64,000 bases of DNA from Ianthella basta (taxonomy: Eukaryota; Porifera; Demospongiae; Verongiida; Ianthellidae), in assembly GCA_964019415.1 (NCBI GenBank), contig OZ025869.1, positions 12,767,430-12,831,429 of the forward strand, given 5' to 3'. Positions 25,201-39,145 of this stretch are shown here, in pieces. How positions within the stretch are numbered: position 1 is the first letter of the stretch; each line of letters starts with the position of its first letter. The notes beneath the pieces were generated by a model. The model had not been told where the DNA came from. It saw only the letters and a program-made list of their open reading frames with translations, and made no database searches. The translations under genes and the position numbers were made by a program.

Positions 25201-26765
25201 TTGCCTCATCTTGCAATGTCTTACCTCATCTTGCTACATCTTGCCTCATCCTGTAATATCTTGCCTCATCTTGCTACATCTTGCATTGTCTTGCAATATC
25301 CTGCCTCATCTTGCTATTTCTTGCTTCATTTTGCAATATCTTGCCTCATCTTACAATATCTTGCCTCATCTTGCAATGTCTTACCTCATCTTGCTACATC
25401 TTCCCTCATCTTGCAATATCTTGCTTTATCTTTCTACTTCTTGCCTCATCTTACTAAATCTTGTTTCATCTTGCTACATCTTGCCTCATCTTGCTTCATC
25501 TTGCTAAATCTCGCCTCATCTTGTAATGTCTTGCCTGATCTTGCTTAATCTTGCAATATCTTGCCTCGTCTTGCAATATCTTGCCTCATCTTCTAATGTC
25601 TTGCCTCATCTTTCTGCATCTTGCCTCATCTTTCCTCATCTTGCTACATCTTGCCTCATCTTGCAATGTCTTATTACCTCATCTTACAACATCTTGCCTC
25701 ATCTCGCTACATCTTGCCTCATCTCGCTACATCTTGCCTCATCTTGCTACATCTGGCCTCATCTGGCTATTTCTTGTCTCATCTTGCTATTTCTTGCCTC
25801 ATTCTGCAATATCTTGCCTCATCATGCAATATCTTCCCTAATCTTGCAATATCTTGCCTCGTCTTGCAATATCTTGCCTCATCTTCTAATGACTTGCCTC
25901 ATCTTGCTGCATCTTGCCTCATCTTGCCTCATCTCGCTACATCTTGCCTCATCTCACTACATCTTGCCTCATCTCGCTACATCTTGCCTCATCTTGCTAC
26001 ATCTGGCCTCATCTGGCTATTTCTTGTCTCATCTTGCTATTTCTTGCCTCATTCTGCAATATCTTGCCTCATCATGCAATATCTTTCCTAATCTTGCAAT
26101 ATCTTGCCTCGTCTTGCAATATCTTGCCTCATCTTGCAATGTCTTGCCTCATCTTGCCAAATCTTGCAATATCTTGCCTCATCTTGCATTATCTTGCTTC
26201 ATCTTCCTATATCTTGCCTCATCTTTCCTCATCTTGCAGTATCTTGCGACATCTTACACTATCTTGCCTCATCTTACTACATCTTGCTTCATCTTGCTGT
26301 ATCTTGCCTCATCTTGCTACATCTTGCCTCGTCTTGCAATATCTTGCCTAATCTTGCAATATCTTGCCTCATCTTGCAATATCTTGCCTAATCTTGCAAT
26401 ATCTTGCCTCATCTTGCAATATCTTGCCTCATCATGCAATATCATGCCTAATCTCTTGCCTCAATCTTGCCTCATCTTGCAATGTCTTACCTCATCTTGC
26501 TACATCTTGCCTCATCTTGCAATATCTTGCTTAATCTTCCTATTTCTTGCTTCATCTTGCAATATCTTGCTTCATCGTGCTACATCTTGCCTCATCTTAC
26601 TAAATCTTGCTTCATCTTGCTCCATCTTGCCTCATCTGACTTCATCTTGCTGCATCTTGCCTCATCTTGCTATTTCTTGCCTCATCTTGCTATTTCTTGC
26701 CTCATCTTGCAGTATCTTGCCTCTTCTTGCTATATCTTGTCTCATCTTGATTCATCTTGCTATAT

Positions 26766-26873
26766 CGTTGCTCATCTTGCTACATCTTCCTCATCTTACT
26801 AAATCTTGCTTCATCTAACTACATCTTGACTCATCTTGATTCATCTTGCTCCATCTTGCCTTATCTTGTAACG
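26766..26873 (+). repeat. Long-period landmark A'
   Basis: This is the copy of landmark A in the second 16-kb unit, identical as far as I compared. It lies 10,861 bp after B, an interval that contains the 16233/16234 junction and is about twice the usual spacing. Confidence 0.9.
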
Positions 26874-29800
26874 TCTTGCCTCATCTTGCCTAATCTTGCA
26901 ATATCTTGCCTCATCTTGCAATATCTTGCCTCATCTTGCAATGTCTGCCTCATCTTGCCTAATCTTACAATATCTTGCCTCATCTTGCACTATCTTGCTT
27001 CATCTTGCTATATCTTACGACATCTTGCACTATCTTGCCGTATCTTACTACATCTTGCTTTATTTTACTATATCTTGGCTCATCTTGCAATATCTCGCTA
27101 CATCTTACTTCATCTTGTTATATCTTGCCTCATCTTGCTTCATCTTGCTATATCTTGCCTCATCTTGCTATATCTTGTCTCATCTAGCAATATCTTGCCT
27201 CATCTTGCAATATCTTGTTACATCTTACTTCTTCTTGCTATATCTTGCCTTATCTTGCCTCATCTTACAATATCTTGCCTCATCTTGCTTCATCTTGCTT
27301 CATCTTGCTATATCATGCCTCATCTTGTTATATCTTGCTTCATCTTGCAATATCTTGCCTCATCTTGCAACATCTTGCCCCATCTTGCTACATCTTGCCT
27401 CATCTTGTAATGTCTTGCCTCATCTTGCTACATCTTGCCTCATCTTGCCTCATCTTGCTACATCTTGCCTCATCTTGTAATGTCTTGCCTCATCTTGCCT
27501 AATCTTGCAATATCTTGCCTCGTCTTGCAATATCTTGCCTCATCTTGTAATATCTTGATTCATCTTGCTACATCTTGCCTCATCTTGCCTCATCTCGCTA
27601 CATCTTGCCTCATCTTACTTAATCTTGTTTCATCTTGCTACATCTTGCCTCATCTTGCTTCATCTTGCTACATCTTGCCTCATCTTGTAATGTCTTGCCT
27701 CATCTTGCCTAATCTTGCAATATCTTGCCTCGTCTTGCAATATCTTGCCTCATCTTGCTACATTTGCCTCATCTTGCTACATCTTGCCTCATCTTGCAAT
27801 ATCTTGCCTCATTTTGCTATTTCTTGCTTCATCTTGCAATACCTTGCCTCATCTTGCACTATCTTGCCTCATTTTGATATTTCTTGCTTCATCTTGCAAT
27901 ATCTTGCCTCATCATGCAATACCTGGCCTTATCTTGCAATATTGTGCCTCCTCTTGCTACATCTTGCCTCATCTTGCAATATCTTGCCTCGTCTTGCAAT
28001 ATCTTGCCTCATCTTGCAATGTCTTACCTCATCTTGCTACATCTTGCCTCATCTTGCAATATCTTGCCTCATCTTACTAAATCTTGCTTTATCTTGCTAT
28101 ATCTTGCCTCATCATCAATATCTTGCCTAATCTTGCAATATCTTGCCTCATCTTGCATTATCTTGCCTCATCTTGAATTGTCTTACCTCATCTTGCTACA
28201 TCTTGCCTCATCTTGCAATATCTTGCCTCGTCTTGCATTATCTTGCCTCATCTTGCAATGTCTTACCTCATCTTGCTACATCTTGCCTCATCTTGCAATA
28301 TCTTGCTTTATCTTTCTACATCTTGCCTCATCTTACTAAATCTTGTTTTATCTTGCTACATCTCTCCTCATCTTGCCTAATCTTGCAATATCTTGCCTCG
28401 TCTTGCAATATCTTGCCTCATCTTGTAATATCTTGCCTCATCTTGCTACATCTTGCCTCATCTTGCAATATCCTGCCTCATCTTGCTATTTCTTGCCTCA
28501 TCTTACAATATCTTGCCTCATCTTACAATATCTTGCCTCATCTTGCAATGTCTTAGCTCATCTTGCTACATCTTGCCTCATCTTGCAATATTTTGCTTTA
28601 ACTTTCTACATCTAGTCTCATCTTACTAAATCTTGTTTCATCTTGCTACATCTTGCCTCATCTTGTAATGTCTTACCTCATCTTGCCTAATCTTGCAATA
28701 TCTTGCCTCGTCTTGCAATATCTTGCCTCATCTTGCTACATCTTGCCTCATCTTGCAATGTCTTGCCTCAACTTGTTATTTCTTGCTTCATCTTGCAATA
28801 TCTTGCCTCATCATGCAATATCTTGCCTAATCTTGCAATATCTTGCCTCGTCTTGCAATATCTTGCCTCATCTTGCAATGTCTTGCCTCGTCTTGCAATA
28901 TCTTGCCTCATCTTGCAATGTCTTACCTCATCTTGCTATATCTTGCCTCATCTTGCTACATCTTGCCTCATCTTGCAATGTCTTACCTCATCTTACTAAA
29001 TCTTGCTTCATCTTGCAATATCTTGCCTCATCATCAATATCTTGCCTAATCTTGCAATATCTTGCCTCATCTTGCTACATCTTGCCTCATCTTGCAATGT
29101 CTTACCTCATCTTGCTACATCTTGCCTCATCTTGCAATATCTTGCTTTATCTTTCTACATCTTGCCTCATCTTACTAAATCTTGTTTTATCTTGCTACAA
29201 CTTGCCTCATCTTGTAATGTCTTGCCTCATCTTGCCTAATCTTGCAATATCTTGCCTCGTCTTGCAATATCTTGCCTCATCGTGTAATATCTTGCCTCAT
29301 CTTGCTACATCTTGCCTCATCTTACAATATCCTGCCTCATCTTGCTTATTCTTGCCTCATCTTACAGTATCTTGCCTCATCTTACAATGTCTTGCCTCAT
29401 CTTGCAATGTCTTAGCTCATCTTGCTACATCTTGCCTCATCTTGCAATATTTTGCCTCATCTTTCTACATCTTGCTTCATCTTACTAAATTTTGTTTCAT
29501 CTTGCTACATCTTGCCTCATCTTGTAATGTCTGCCTCATCTTGCCTAATCTTGCAATATCTTGCCTCGTCTTGCAAAATCTTGCCTCATCTTGTAATATC
29601 TTGCCTCATCTTGCTACATACATCTTGCCTCATCTTGCATTATCTTTCCTCATCTTGCTATTTCTTGGTTCATCTTGCAATATCTTACCTCATCATGCAA
29701 TATCTTGCCTTATCTTGCAATATCTTGCCTTGTCATGCAATATCTTGCCTCATCTTGCAATGTCTTACCTCATCTTGCTACATCTTGCCTCATCTTGCAA

Positions 29801-32137
29801 CATCTTGCCTCGTCTTGCAATATCTTACCTCATCTTGCAATGTCTTACCTCATCTTGCTATATCTTGCCTCATCTTGCAATATCTTGCCTCATCTTACTA
29901 AATCTTGCTTCATCTTGCAATATCTTGCCTCATCATGCAATATCTTGCCTAATCTTGCAATATCTTGCCTCATCTTGCTATATCTTGCCTCATCTTGCAA
30001 TGTCTTACCTCATCTTGCTACATCTTGCCTCATCTTGCAATATCTTGCTTTATCTTTCTACATCTTGCCTCATTTTACTAAATCTTGTTATATCTTGCTA
30101 TATCTTGCCTCATCTTGCTTCATCTTGCTACATCTTGCCTCATCTTGTAATGTCTTGCCTCATCTTGCCTTAACTTGCAATATCTTGCCTCGTCTTGCAA
30201 TATCTTGCCTCATCCTGTAATATCTTGCCTCATCTTGCTACATCTTGCCTCATCTTGCAATATCCTGCCTCATCTTGCTCTTTCTTGCCTCATCTTGCAA
30301 TATCTTGCCTCATCTTACAATATCTTGCCTCATCTTGCAATGTCTTACTTCATCTTGCTACATCTTGCCTCATCTTGCAATATCTTGCTTTATCTTTCTA
30401 CATCTTGCCTAATCTTACTAAATCTTGTTATATCTTGCTACATCTTGCCTCATCTTGCTTCATCTTGCTACATCTCGCCTCATCTTGTAATGTCTTCCTC
30501 ATCTTTCCTAATCTTGCAATATCTTGCCTCGTCTTGCAATATCTTGCCTCATCTTGTAATGTCTTGCTTCATCTTGCTACATCTTGCCTCATCTTGCCTC
30601 ATCTTGCTACATCTTGCCTCATCTTGCAATGTCTTATTACCTCATCTCGCTACATCTTGCCTCATCTTGCTACATCTTGCCTCATCTTGCTACATCTTGC
30701 CTCATCTTGCTACATCTTGCCTCAATTTTCTACATCTGGCCTCATCTTGCCATATCTTGCGTCATCTTGCTATATCTTGCCTCATCTTGCGACATCTTGC
30801 CTCGACTTGCAATATCTTGCCTCATCTTCTTACATCTTGCCTCATCTTTCTATTTCTTGCCTCATTCTGCAATAACTTGCCTCATCATGCAATATCTGAC
30901 CTAATCCTGCAATATCTTGCCTCGTCTAGCAATATCTTGCCTCATCTTTCAATGTCTTGCCTCATCTTGCCAAATCTTGCAATATCTTGCCTCATCTTGC
31001 TACATCTTGCTTCATCTTCCTATATCTTGCCTCATCTTGCCACATCTTGCCTCATCTTGTCTCATCTTGCTACATCTTGCCTCATCTTGCAATGTCTTAT
31101 TACCTCATCTCGCTACATCTTGCCTCATCTCGCTACATCTTGCCTCATCTTGCTACATCTTGCCTCATCTTGCTACATCTGGCCTCATCCTGCTATATCT
31201 TGCTTCATCTTGCTATGTCTTGCCTCATCTTGCTATATCTTGCCTCGTCTTGCAATATCTTGCCTCATCTTCTTACATCTTGCCTCATCTTGCTATTTCT
31301 TGCCTCATCTTGCTCTTTCTTGCCTCATCTTGCTATTGCTTGACTTATTCTGCAATATCTTGCCTGATCATGCAATATCTTGCCTAATCTTGCAATATCT
31401 TGCCTCGTCTTCCAATATCTTGCCTCATCTTGCAATGTCTTGCCTCATCTTGCCAAATCTTGCAATATCTTGCCTCATCTTGCAATATCTTGTTTCATCT
31501 TCCTATATCTTGCCTCATCTTGCCTCATCTTGCAATATCTTGCGGCATCTTACGCTATCTTGCCTCATCTTACTACATCTTGCCTCGTCTCACAATATCT
31601 TGCCTCATCTTACTACATCTTGCCTCATCTTGCTGTATCTTGCTTCATCTTGCTACATCTTGCCTCATCTTGCTGTATCTTGCCTCATCTTGCTACATCT
31701 TGCCTCGTCTTGCAATATCTTGCCTCATCTTGCAATATCTTGCCTCATCTTGCAATATCTTGCCTCATCATGCAATATCTTGCCTAATCTTGCAATCTCT
31801 TGCCTCATCTTGCAATCTCTTGCCTCATCTTGCAATGTCTTACCTCATCTTGCTACATCTTGCCTCATCTTGCAATATCTTGCTTAATCTTGCTATTTCT
31901 TGCTTCATCTTGCAATATCTTGCTTCATCGTGCTACATCTTGCCTCATCTTACTAAATCTTGTTTCATCTTGCTACAACTAGCCTCATCTGACTTCATCT
32001 TGCTGCATCTTGCCTCATCTTGCTATTACTTGCCTCATCTTGCTATTTCTTGCCTCATCTTCTATTTCTTGCCTCATCTTGCAGTATCTTGCCTCATCTT
32101 GTTATATCTTGTCTCATCTTGAGTCATTTTGCTATAT

Positions 32138-32246
32138 CGTTGCTCATCTTGCTACATCTTGACTCATCTTACTAAATCTTGCTTCATCTAACTACATCTT
32201 GCGTCATCTTGATTCATCTTGCTCCATCTTGCCTTATCTTGTAACG
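32138..32246 (+). repeat. Long-period landmark B'
   Basis: This is the copy of landmark B in the second 16-kb unit, 5,372 bp after A'. The array downstream continues into a 460-bp duplicated module, whereas after B the same module is cut off at the 16-kb junction. Confidence 0.9.
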
Positions 32247-32430
32247 TCTTGCCTCATCTTGCCTATTCTTGCAATATCTTGCCTCATCTTGCAATATCTT
32301 GCCTCATCTTGCAATGTCTGCCTCATCTTGCCTAATCTTGCAATATCTTGCCTCATCTTGCAATATCTTGTTACATCTTACTTCTTCTTGCTATATCTTG
32401 CCTTATCTTGCCTCATCTTGCAACATCTTG

Positions 32431-33350
32431 CCTCATCTTGCTTCATCTAGCTTCATCTTGCTATATCTTGCCTCATCTCGTTATATCTTGCTTCATCTTG
32501 CAATATCTTGCCTCATCTTGCAACATCTTGCCCCATCTTGATTCATCTTGCCTCATTTTGCAATGTCTTGCCTCATCTTGCTACATCTTGCTTCATCTTG
32601 CTATTTCTTGCCTCATCTTGCTATTTCTAGCCTCATCTTGCTACATCTTGCCTCATCTTACAATATCTTGCCTCATCTTGCTATTTCTTAACTCATCTTT
32701 CTATTTCTTGCCTCATCTTGCAATATCTTGCCTCATCTTCATACATCTTGCCTCATCTTGCAATATCTTGCCTCATCTTGCTACATCTTGCCTCGTGTTG
32801 CTATTTCTTGCCTCATCTTGCTTTTTCTTGCCTCATTATGCAATATATTGCCTAATCTTGCTATTTCTTTCCTCATCTTGCAATATCTTCCCTCATCTTG
32901 CTTCATCTAGCTTCATCTTGCTATATCTTGCCTCATCTCGTTATATCTTGCTTCATCTTGCAATATCTTGCCTCATCTTGCAACATCTTGCCCCATCTTA
33001 ATTCATCTTGCCTCATTTTGCAATGTCTTGCCTCATCTTGCTACATCTTGCCTCATCTTGCTATTTCTTGCCTCATCTTGCTATTTCTAGCCTCATCTTG
33101 CTACATCTTGCCTCATCTTTCAATATCTTGCCTCATCTTGCTATTTCTTAACTCATCTTTCTATTTCTTGCCTCATCTTGCAATATCTTGCCTCATCTTC
33201 ATACATCTTGCCTCATCTTGCAATATCTTGCCTCATCTTGCTACATCTTGCCTCGTCTTGCTATTTCTTGCCTCATCTTGCTATTTCTTGCCTCATTATG
33301 CAATATCTTGCCTAATCTTGCTATTTCTTTCCTCATCTTGCAATATCTTC
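32431..33350 (+). repeat. 460-bp tandem duplication
   Basis: Copies 32431-32890 and 32891-33350 are in register with a constant 460-bp offset. They share rare units such as cttcatctag, ccccatctt, ctatttctta, cttcatacat and cctcattatg. Differences I see include 32540 (G/A), 32592 (T/C), 32660 (A/T) and 32796 (G/C), plus changes in the ctttttcttg and caatatattg units. The homologous stretch at about 57711-58170 has a single copy. The first 48 bases belong to the end of the second 16-kb copy. Confidence 0.88.
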
Positions 33351-35520
33351 CCTCATCTTGCAATATCTTGCCTCATCTTGCAATGTCTTACCTCATCTTG
33401 TTATATCTTGCCTCATCTTGCTATATCTTGCCTCATCTTACTAAATCTTGCTTCATCTTGCAATATCTTGCCTCATCATGCAATATCTTGCCTAATCTTC
33501 CCATATCTTGCCTCATCTGGCAATCTCTTGCCTCATCTTGCAATGTCTTACCTCATCTTGCTACATCTTGCCTCATCTTGCAATATCTTGCTTTATCTTT
33601 CTACATCTTGCCTCATCTTACTAAATCTTGTTTTATCTTGCTATATCTTGCCTCATCTTGCTTCATCTTGCTACATCTTGCCTCATCTTGTAATGTCTTG
33701 CCTCATCTTGCCTAATCTTGCAATATCTTGCCTCATCTTGCAATATCTTGCCTCATCTTGTAATATCTTGCCTCATCTTGCTACATCTTGCCTCATCTTG
33801 CCTCATCTTGTAATGTTTTGCCTGATCTTGCTACATCTTGCAATATCTTTCCTCATCATGCAATATCTTGCCTAATTTTGTAATGTCTTGGCTCATCTGG
33901 CCTCATCTTGCTACATCTTGCCTCATCTTCTTACATCTTGCCTCATCTTGCTATTTCTTGCCTCATCTTGCTGTTTCTTGCCTCATTCTGCAATATCTTG
34001 CCTCATCATGCAATATCTTGCCTAATCTTGCAATATCTTGCCTCGTCTTGCAATATCTTGCCTCATCTTGCAATGTCTTGCCTCATCTTGCCAAATCTTG
34101 CAATATCTTGCCTTATCATGCATTATCTTGCTTCATCTTCCTATTTCTTGCCTCATCTTGCGTGATCTTGCAATATCTTGCGACATCTTACACTATCTTG
34201 CCTCATCTTACTACATCTCGCTTCATCTTGCTGTATCTTGCCTCATCTTGCTACATCTTGCCTCGTCTTGCAATATCTTGCCTAATCTGGCAATATCTTG
34301 CCTCATCTTGCAATATCTCGCCTCATCTTGCTATTTCTTGCTTCATCTTGCAATATCTTGCCTCATTATGCAATATCTTGCCTCATCATGCAATATCTTG
34401 CCTCATCTTGCAATATCTTGCCTCTTCTTGCAATATCTTGCCTCATCTTGCAATATCTTGCCTCATTTTGCAATGTCTTACCTCATCTTTCTACATCTTG
34501 CCTCATCTTACTAAATCTTGCTATATCTTGCAACATCTTGCCTCATCTTGCTTCATCTTGTTACATCTTGCTTCATCTCTTAATGTCTAGCCTCATCTTG
34601 CCTAATCTTGCAATATCTTGCCTCGTCTTGCAATATCTTGCCTCATCTTGTAATATCTTGCCTCATCTTGCTACATCTTGTTTCATATTGCAATATCTTG
34701 CAACATCTAGCTACATTTTGCCTCATCTTACAAAATCTGGCTTCATCTTGCTACATCTTGCTTCATCTTGCCTCATCTTGCTACATCTTGCCTTATCTTG
34801 CTATTTCTTGCCTCATCTTGCTATTTCTTTCCTCATCTTGCTATATTTTACCTCATCTTGCTACATCTTGCCTCGTCCTGCAATATCTTGCCTCATCTTC
34901 TTACATCTTGCCTCATCTTGCTATTTCTTGCCTCATCTTGCTATTTCTTGCCTTATCTTGCAATATCTTGCCTCATCATGCAATATCTTGCCTAATCTTG
35001 CAATATCTTGCCTTATCTTGCAGTATCTTGCCTTATCTTGCAATATCTTACCTCAACTTGCTACATCTTGCCTCATCTTGCAATATCTTGCTTTATCTTT
35101 CTACATCATGCCTCATCTTACTAAATCTTGTTTCATCTTGCTACATCTTGCCTCATCTTGGTTCATCTTGCCACATCTTGCATCATCTTGTAATGTCTTG
35201 CCTCATCTTGCCTAATCTTGCAATATCTTGCCTCGTCTTGCAATATCTTGCCTCATCTTGTAATATCTTGCCTCATCTTGCTACATCTTGCCTCATCTTG
35301 CTATATCTTGCCTCATCTTGCTATTTCTTTATTCATCTCGCTATATTTTGCCTCATCTTGCTACATCTTGCCTCGTCCTGCAATATCTTGCCTCATCTTG
35401 CTACATCTTGCCTCATCTTGCAATGTCTTGCCTCATCTTGCTACATCTTGCCTCATCTTGCAATATCTTGCTTTATCTTTCTACATCTTGCCTCATCTTA
35501 CTAAATCTTGTTTTATCTTG

Positions 35521-35536
35521 CTACATCTTAAGTGCC
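35521..35536 (+). other. Irregular unit with CTTAAG
   Basis: The string ctacatcttaagtgcc breaks the decamer pattern; cttaag and the agtgcc that follows fit no common variant here. It appears to be an off-register join between two units, and I found no second copy in the window. Confidence 0.6.
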
Positions 35537-37886
35537 TTATCTTGCTTCATCTTGCTACATCTCGCCTCATCTTGTAATGTCTTGCCTCATCTTGCCTAAT
35601 CTTGCAATATCTTGCCTCGTCTTGCAATATCTTGCCTCATCTTGTAATATCTTGCCTCATCTTGTTAATTCTTGCTTCTTCTTGCAATATCTTGCCTCAT
35701 CATGCAATATCTTGCCTAATCTTGCAATATCTTGCCTCATCTTGCAATATCTTGCCTCATCTTGCAATGTCTTACCTCATCTTGCTACATCTTGCCTCAT
35801 CTTGCAATATCTTGCTTCATCTTGCAATATCTTGCCTCATCTTGCAATGTCTTACCTCATATTGCTACATCTTGCCTCATCTTGCAATATCTCGGTTTAT
35901 CTTTCTACATCTTGCCTCATCTTACTAAATCTTGTTATATCTTGCTACATCTTGCCTCATCTTGCTTCATCTTGCTACATCTTGCCTCATCTTGTAATTT
36001 ATTGCCTCATCTTACCTAATCTTGCAATATCTTGCCTCGTCTTGCAATATCTTGCCTCATCCTGTAATGTCTTGCCTCATCTTGCTACATCTTGCTTCAT
36101 CTTCCCTCGTCTTGCTACATCTTGCCTCATCTTGCAATGCCTTATTACCTCATCTCGCTACATCTTGCCTCATCTTGCTATTTCTTGCCTCATCTTGCTA
36201 TTTCTTACCTCATCTTGCTATATCTTGCCTCTTCTTGCTACATCTTGCCTCGTCCTGCAATATCTTGCCTCAGCTTCTTACATCTTGCCTCATCTTGCTA
36301 TTTCTTGCCTCATCTTGCGATTTCTTGCCTCATCTTGTTATTTCTTGCCTCGTCTTGCTATTTCTTGCCTTATCATGCAATATCTTGCCTCATCTTGCAA
36401 TATCTTGCCTCATCTTGCAATATCTTGCCTCATCTTGCAATGTCTTGCCTCATCTTGCTACATCTTGCCTCATCTTGCAATATTTTGCTTTGTCTTTCTA
36501 CATCTTGCCTCATCTTACTAAATCTTGTTTTATCTTGCTACATCTTGCCTCATCTTGCTTCATCTTGCTACATCTTGCCTCATCTTGTAATGTCTTGTCT
36601 CATCTTGCCTAATCTTGCAATATCTTGCCTCGTTTTGCAATATCTTGCCTCATCCTGTAATATCTTGCCTCATCTTGCTACATCTTGCCTCATCTTGCAA
36701 TATCTTGCCTCATCTTGCTATTTCTTGCTTCATCTTGCAATATCTTGCCTCATCATGCAATATCTTGCCTAATCTTGCAATATCTTGCCTCATCTTGCAA
36801 TATCTTGCCTCATCTTGCAATGTCTTACCTCATCTTGCTACATCTTGCCTCATCTTGCAATATCTTGCTTTATCTTTCTACATCTTGCTTCATCTTGCTA
36901 CATCTTGCCTCATCTTGCTTCATCTTGCTACATCTTGCCTCATCTTGTAATGTCTTGCCTCATCTTGCCTAATCGTGCAATATCTTGTCTCGTCTTGCAA
37001 TATCTTGCCTTATCTTGCAATATCTTGCCTCGTCTTGCTACATCTTGCCTCATCTTGCAATATCTTGCCTCATCTTGCTATTTCTTGCTTCATCTTGCAA
37101 TATCTTGCCTTATCATGCAATATCTTGCCTAATCTTGCAATATCTTGCCTCGTCTTGCAATATCTTGCCTCATCTTGCAATGTCTTACCTCATCTTGCTA
37201 CATCTTGCCTCATCTTGCAATATCTTGCTTCATCTTTCTACATCTTGCCTCATCTTACTAAATCTTGTTTCATCTTGCTACATCTTGCCTCATCTTGCTT
37301 CATCTATCTACATCTTGCCTCATCTTGTAATGTCTTGCCTCATCTTGCCTAATCTTGCAATATCTTGCCTCATCTTGCAATATCTTGCCTCATCTTGTAA
37401 TGTCTAGCCTTATCTTGCTACATCTTGCCTCATCTTGCCTCATCTTGCCTCATCTTGCTTCATCTTGCTACATCTTGCCTCATCTTGTAATGTCTTGCCT
37501 GATCTTGCCTAATCTTTCAATATCTTGCCTCGTCTTGCAATATCTTGCCTCATCTTGTAATGTCTTGCCTCATCTTGCTACATCTTGCCTTATCTTGCCT
37601 CATCTTGCTACATCTTGCCTCATCTTGCAATGTCTTATTACCTCATCTCGCTACATCTTGCCTCATCTCGCTACATCTTGCCTCTTCTTGCTACATCTTG
37701 CCTCATCTTGTTACATCTGGCCTCATCCTGCTATATCTTGCCTCATCTTGCTATATCTTGCCTCATCTTGCTACATCTTGCCTCGTCTTGCAATATCTTG
37801 CCTCATCTTCTTACATCTTGCCTCATCTAGCTATTTCTTGCCTCATTATGCAATATCTTGAATCATCATGCAATATCTTGCCTAAT

Positions 37887-38330
37887 CTTGCAATGTCTTG
37901 CCTCATCTTGCCAAATCTAGCAATATCTTGCCTCATCTTGCATTATCTCGCTTCATCTTCCTATATCTTGCCTCATCTTGCCTCATCTTGCAATATCTTG
38001 CGACATCTTACACTATCTTGCCTCATCTTACTACATCTTGCTTCATCTTGCTGTATCTTGGCTCATCTTGCAATATCTTGCCTCGTCTTGCAATATCTTG
38101 CCTCATCTTGCAATGTCTTGCCTCATCTTGCCAAATCTAGCAATATCTTGCCTCATCTTGCATTATCTCGCTTCATCTTCCTATATCTTGCCTCATCTTG
38201 CCTCATCTTGCAATATCTTGCGACATCTTACACTATCTTGCCTCATCTTACTACATCTTGCTTCATCTTGCTGTATCTTGGCTCATCTTGCTACATCTTG
38301 CCTCATCTTGTAATATCTTGCCTCATCTTA
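37887..38330 (+). repeat. 220-bp tandem duplication in block C
   Basis: A module with cttgccaaat (37907 and 38127) is repeated with a 220-bp offset. Both copies carry the variant ctagcaatat after cttgccaaat and the variant ctcgcttcat. The same 220-bp arrangement exists at 61571 and 61791, so the duplication is older than the split between block C and C''. Confidence 0.8.
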
Positions 38331-39036
38331 ATATTTCTTGTTTCATCTTGCAATATCTTGCCTCATCATGCAATATCTTGCCTAATCTTGCAATCTCTTG
38401 CCTCATCTTGCAATATCTTGCCTCGTCTTGCAATGTCTTGCCTCATCTTGCAATATCTTGCCTAATCTTGCAATATCTTGCTTCATCTTACAATATCTTG
38501 CTTCATCGTGCTACATCTTGCCTCATCTTACTAAATCTTGTTTCATCTTGCTACATCTTGTCTCATCTTGCTTCATCTTGCTACATCTTGCCTCATCTTT
38601 TAATGTCTTGCCTGATCTTGCCTAATCTTGCAATATCTTGCTTCATCTTGCAATATCTTGTTTCATCGTGCTACATCTTGCCTCATCTTACTAAATCTTG
38701 CCTAATCTTGCAATCTCTTGCTTCATCTTGCATTATCTTGCCTCATCTTGCAATGTCTTACCTCATCTTGCTACATCTTGCCTCATCTTGCAATGTCTTG
38801 CTTAATCTTGCTATTTCTTGCTTCATCTTGCAATATCCTGCTTCATCGTGCTACATCTTGCCTCATCTTACTAAATCTTGCTTCATCTTGCTACATCTTG
38901 CCTCATCTGACTTCATCTTGCTGCATCTTGCCTCATCTTGCTATTTCTTGCCTCATCTTGCTATTTCTTGCCTCATCTTGCAGTATCTTGCCTCTTCTTG
39001 TTATATCTTGTCTCATCTTGATTCATCTTGCTATAT

Positions 39037-39145
39037 CGTTGCTCATCTTGCTACATCTTGCCTCATCTTACTAGATCTTGCTTCATCTAACTACATCTTG
39101 ACTCATCTTGATTCATCTTGCTCCAACTTGACTTATCTTGTAACG
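39037..39145 (+). repeat. Long-period landmark C
   Basis: This lies 6,899 bp after B'. It carries private changes (cttactagat in place of cttactaaat; cttgctccaacttgactt) within the usual order. A ccttaattactac string about 170 bp downstream is shared only with C''. Confidence 0.9.

Larger units (their letters stand above)
16234..32478 (+). repeat. 16,233-bp duplication unit, copy 2
   Basis: This copy is colinear with 1-16245 until 32478. At 32479 the base is C (catctcgttatatc), where copy 1 has T at 16246 (catcttgcaatgtc), and the two then differ completely. Beyond 32478 the sequence continues as the equivalent modules do near 11.1, 39.6, 45.8, 52.75 and 57.75 kb (a gttatatcttgcttcat string, then a caacatcttgcccc string). 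This right edge is therefore ordinary array, and the novel junction is at 16233/16234. Near-identity contrasts with all other repeat pairs in the window, which carry many substitutions and indels. Confidence 0.95.
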
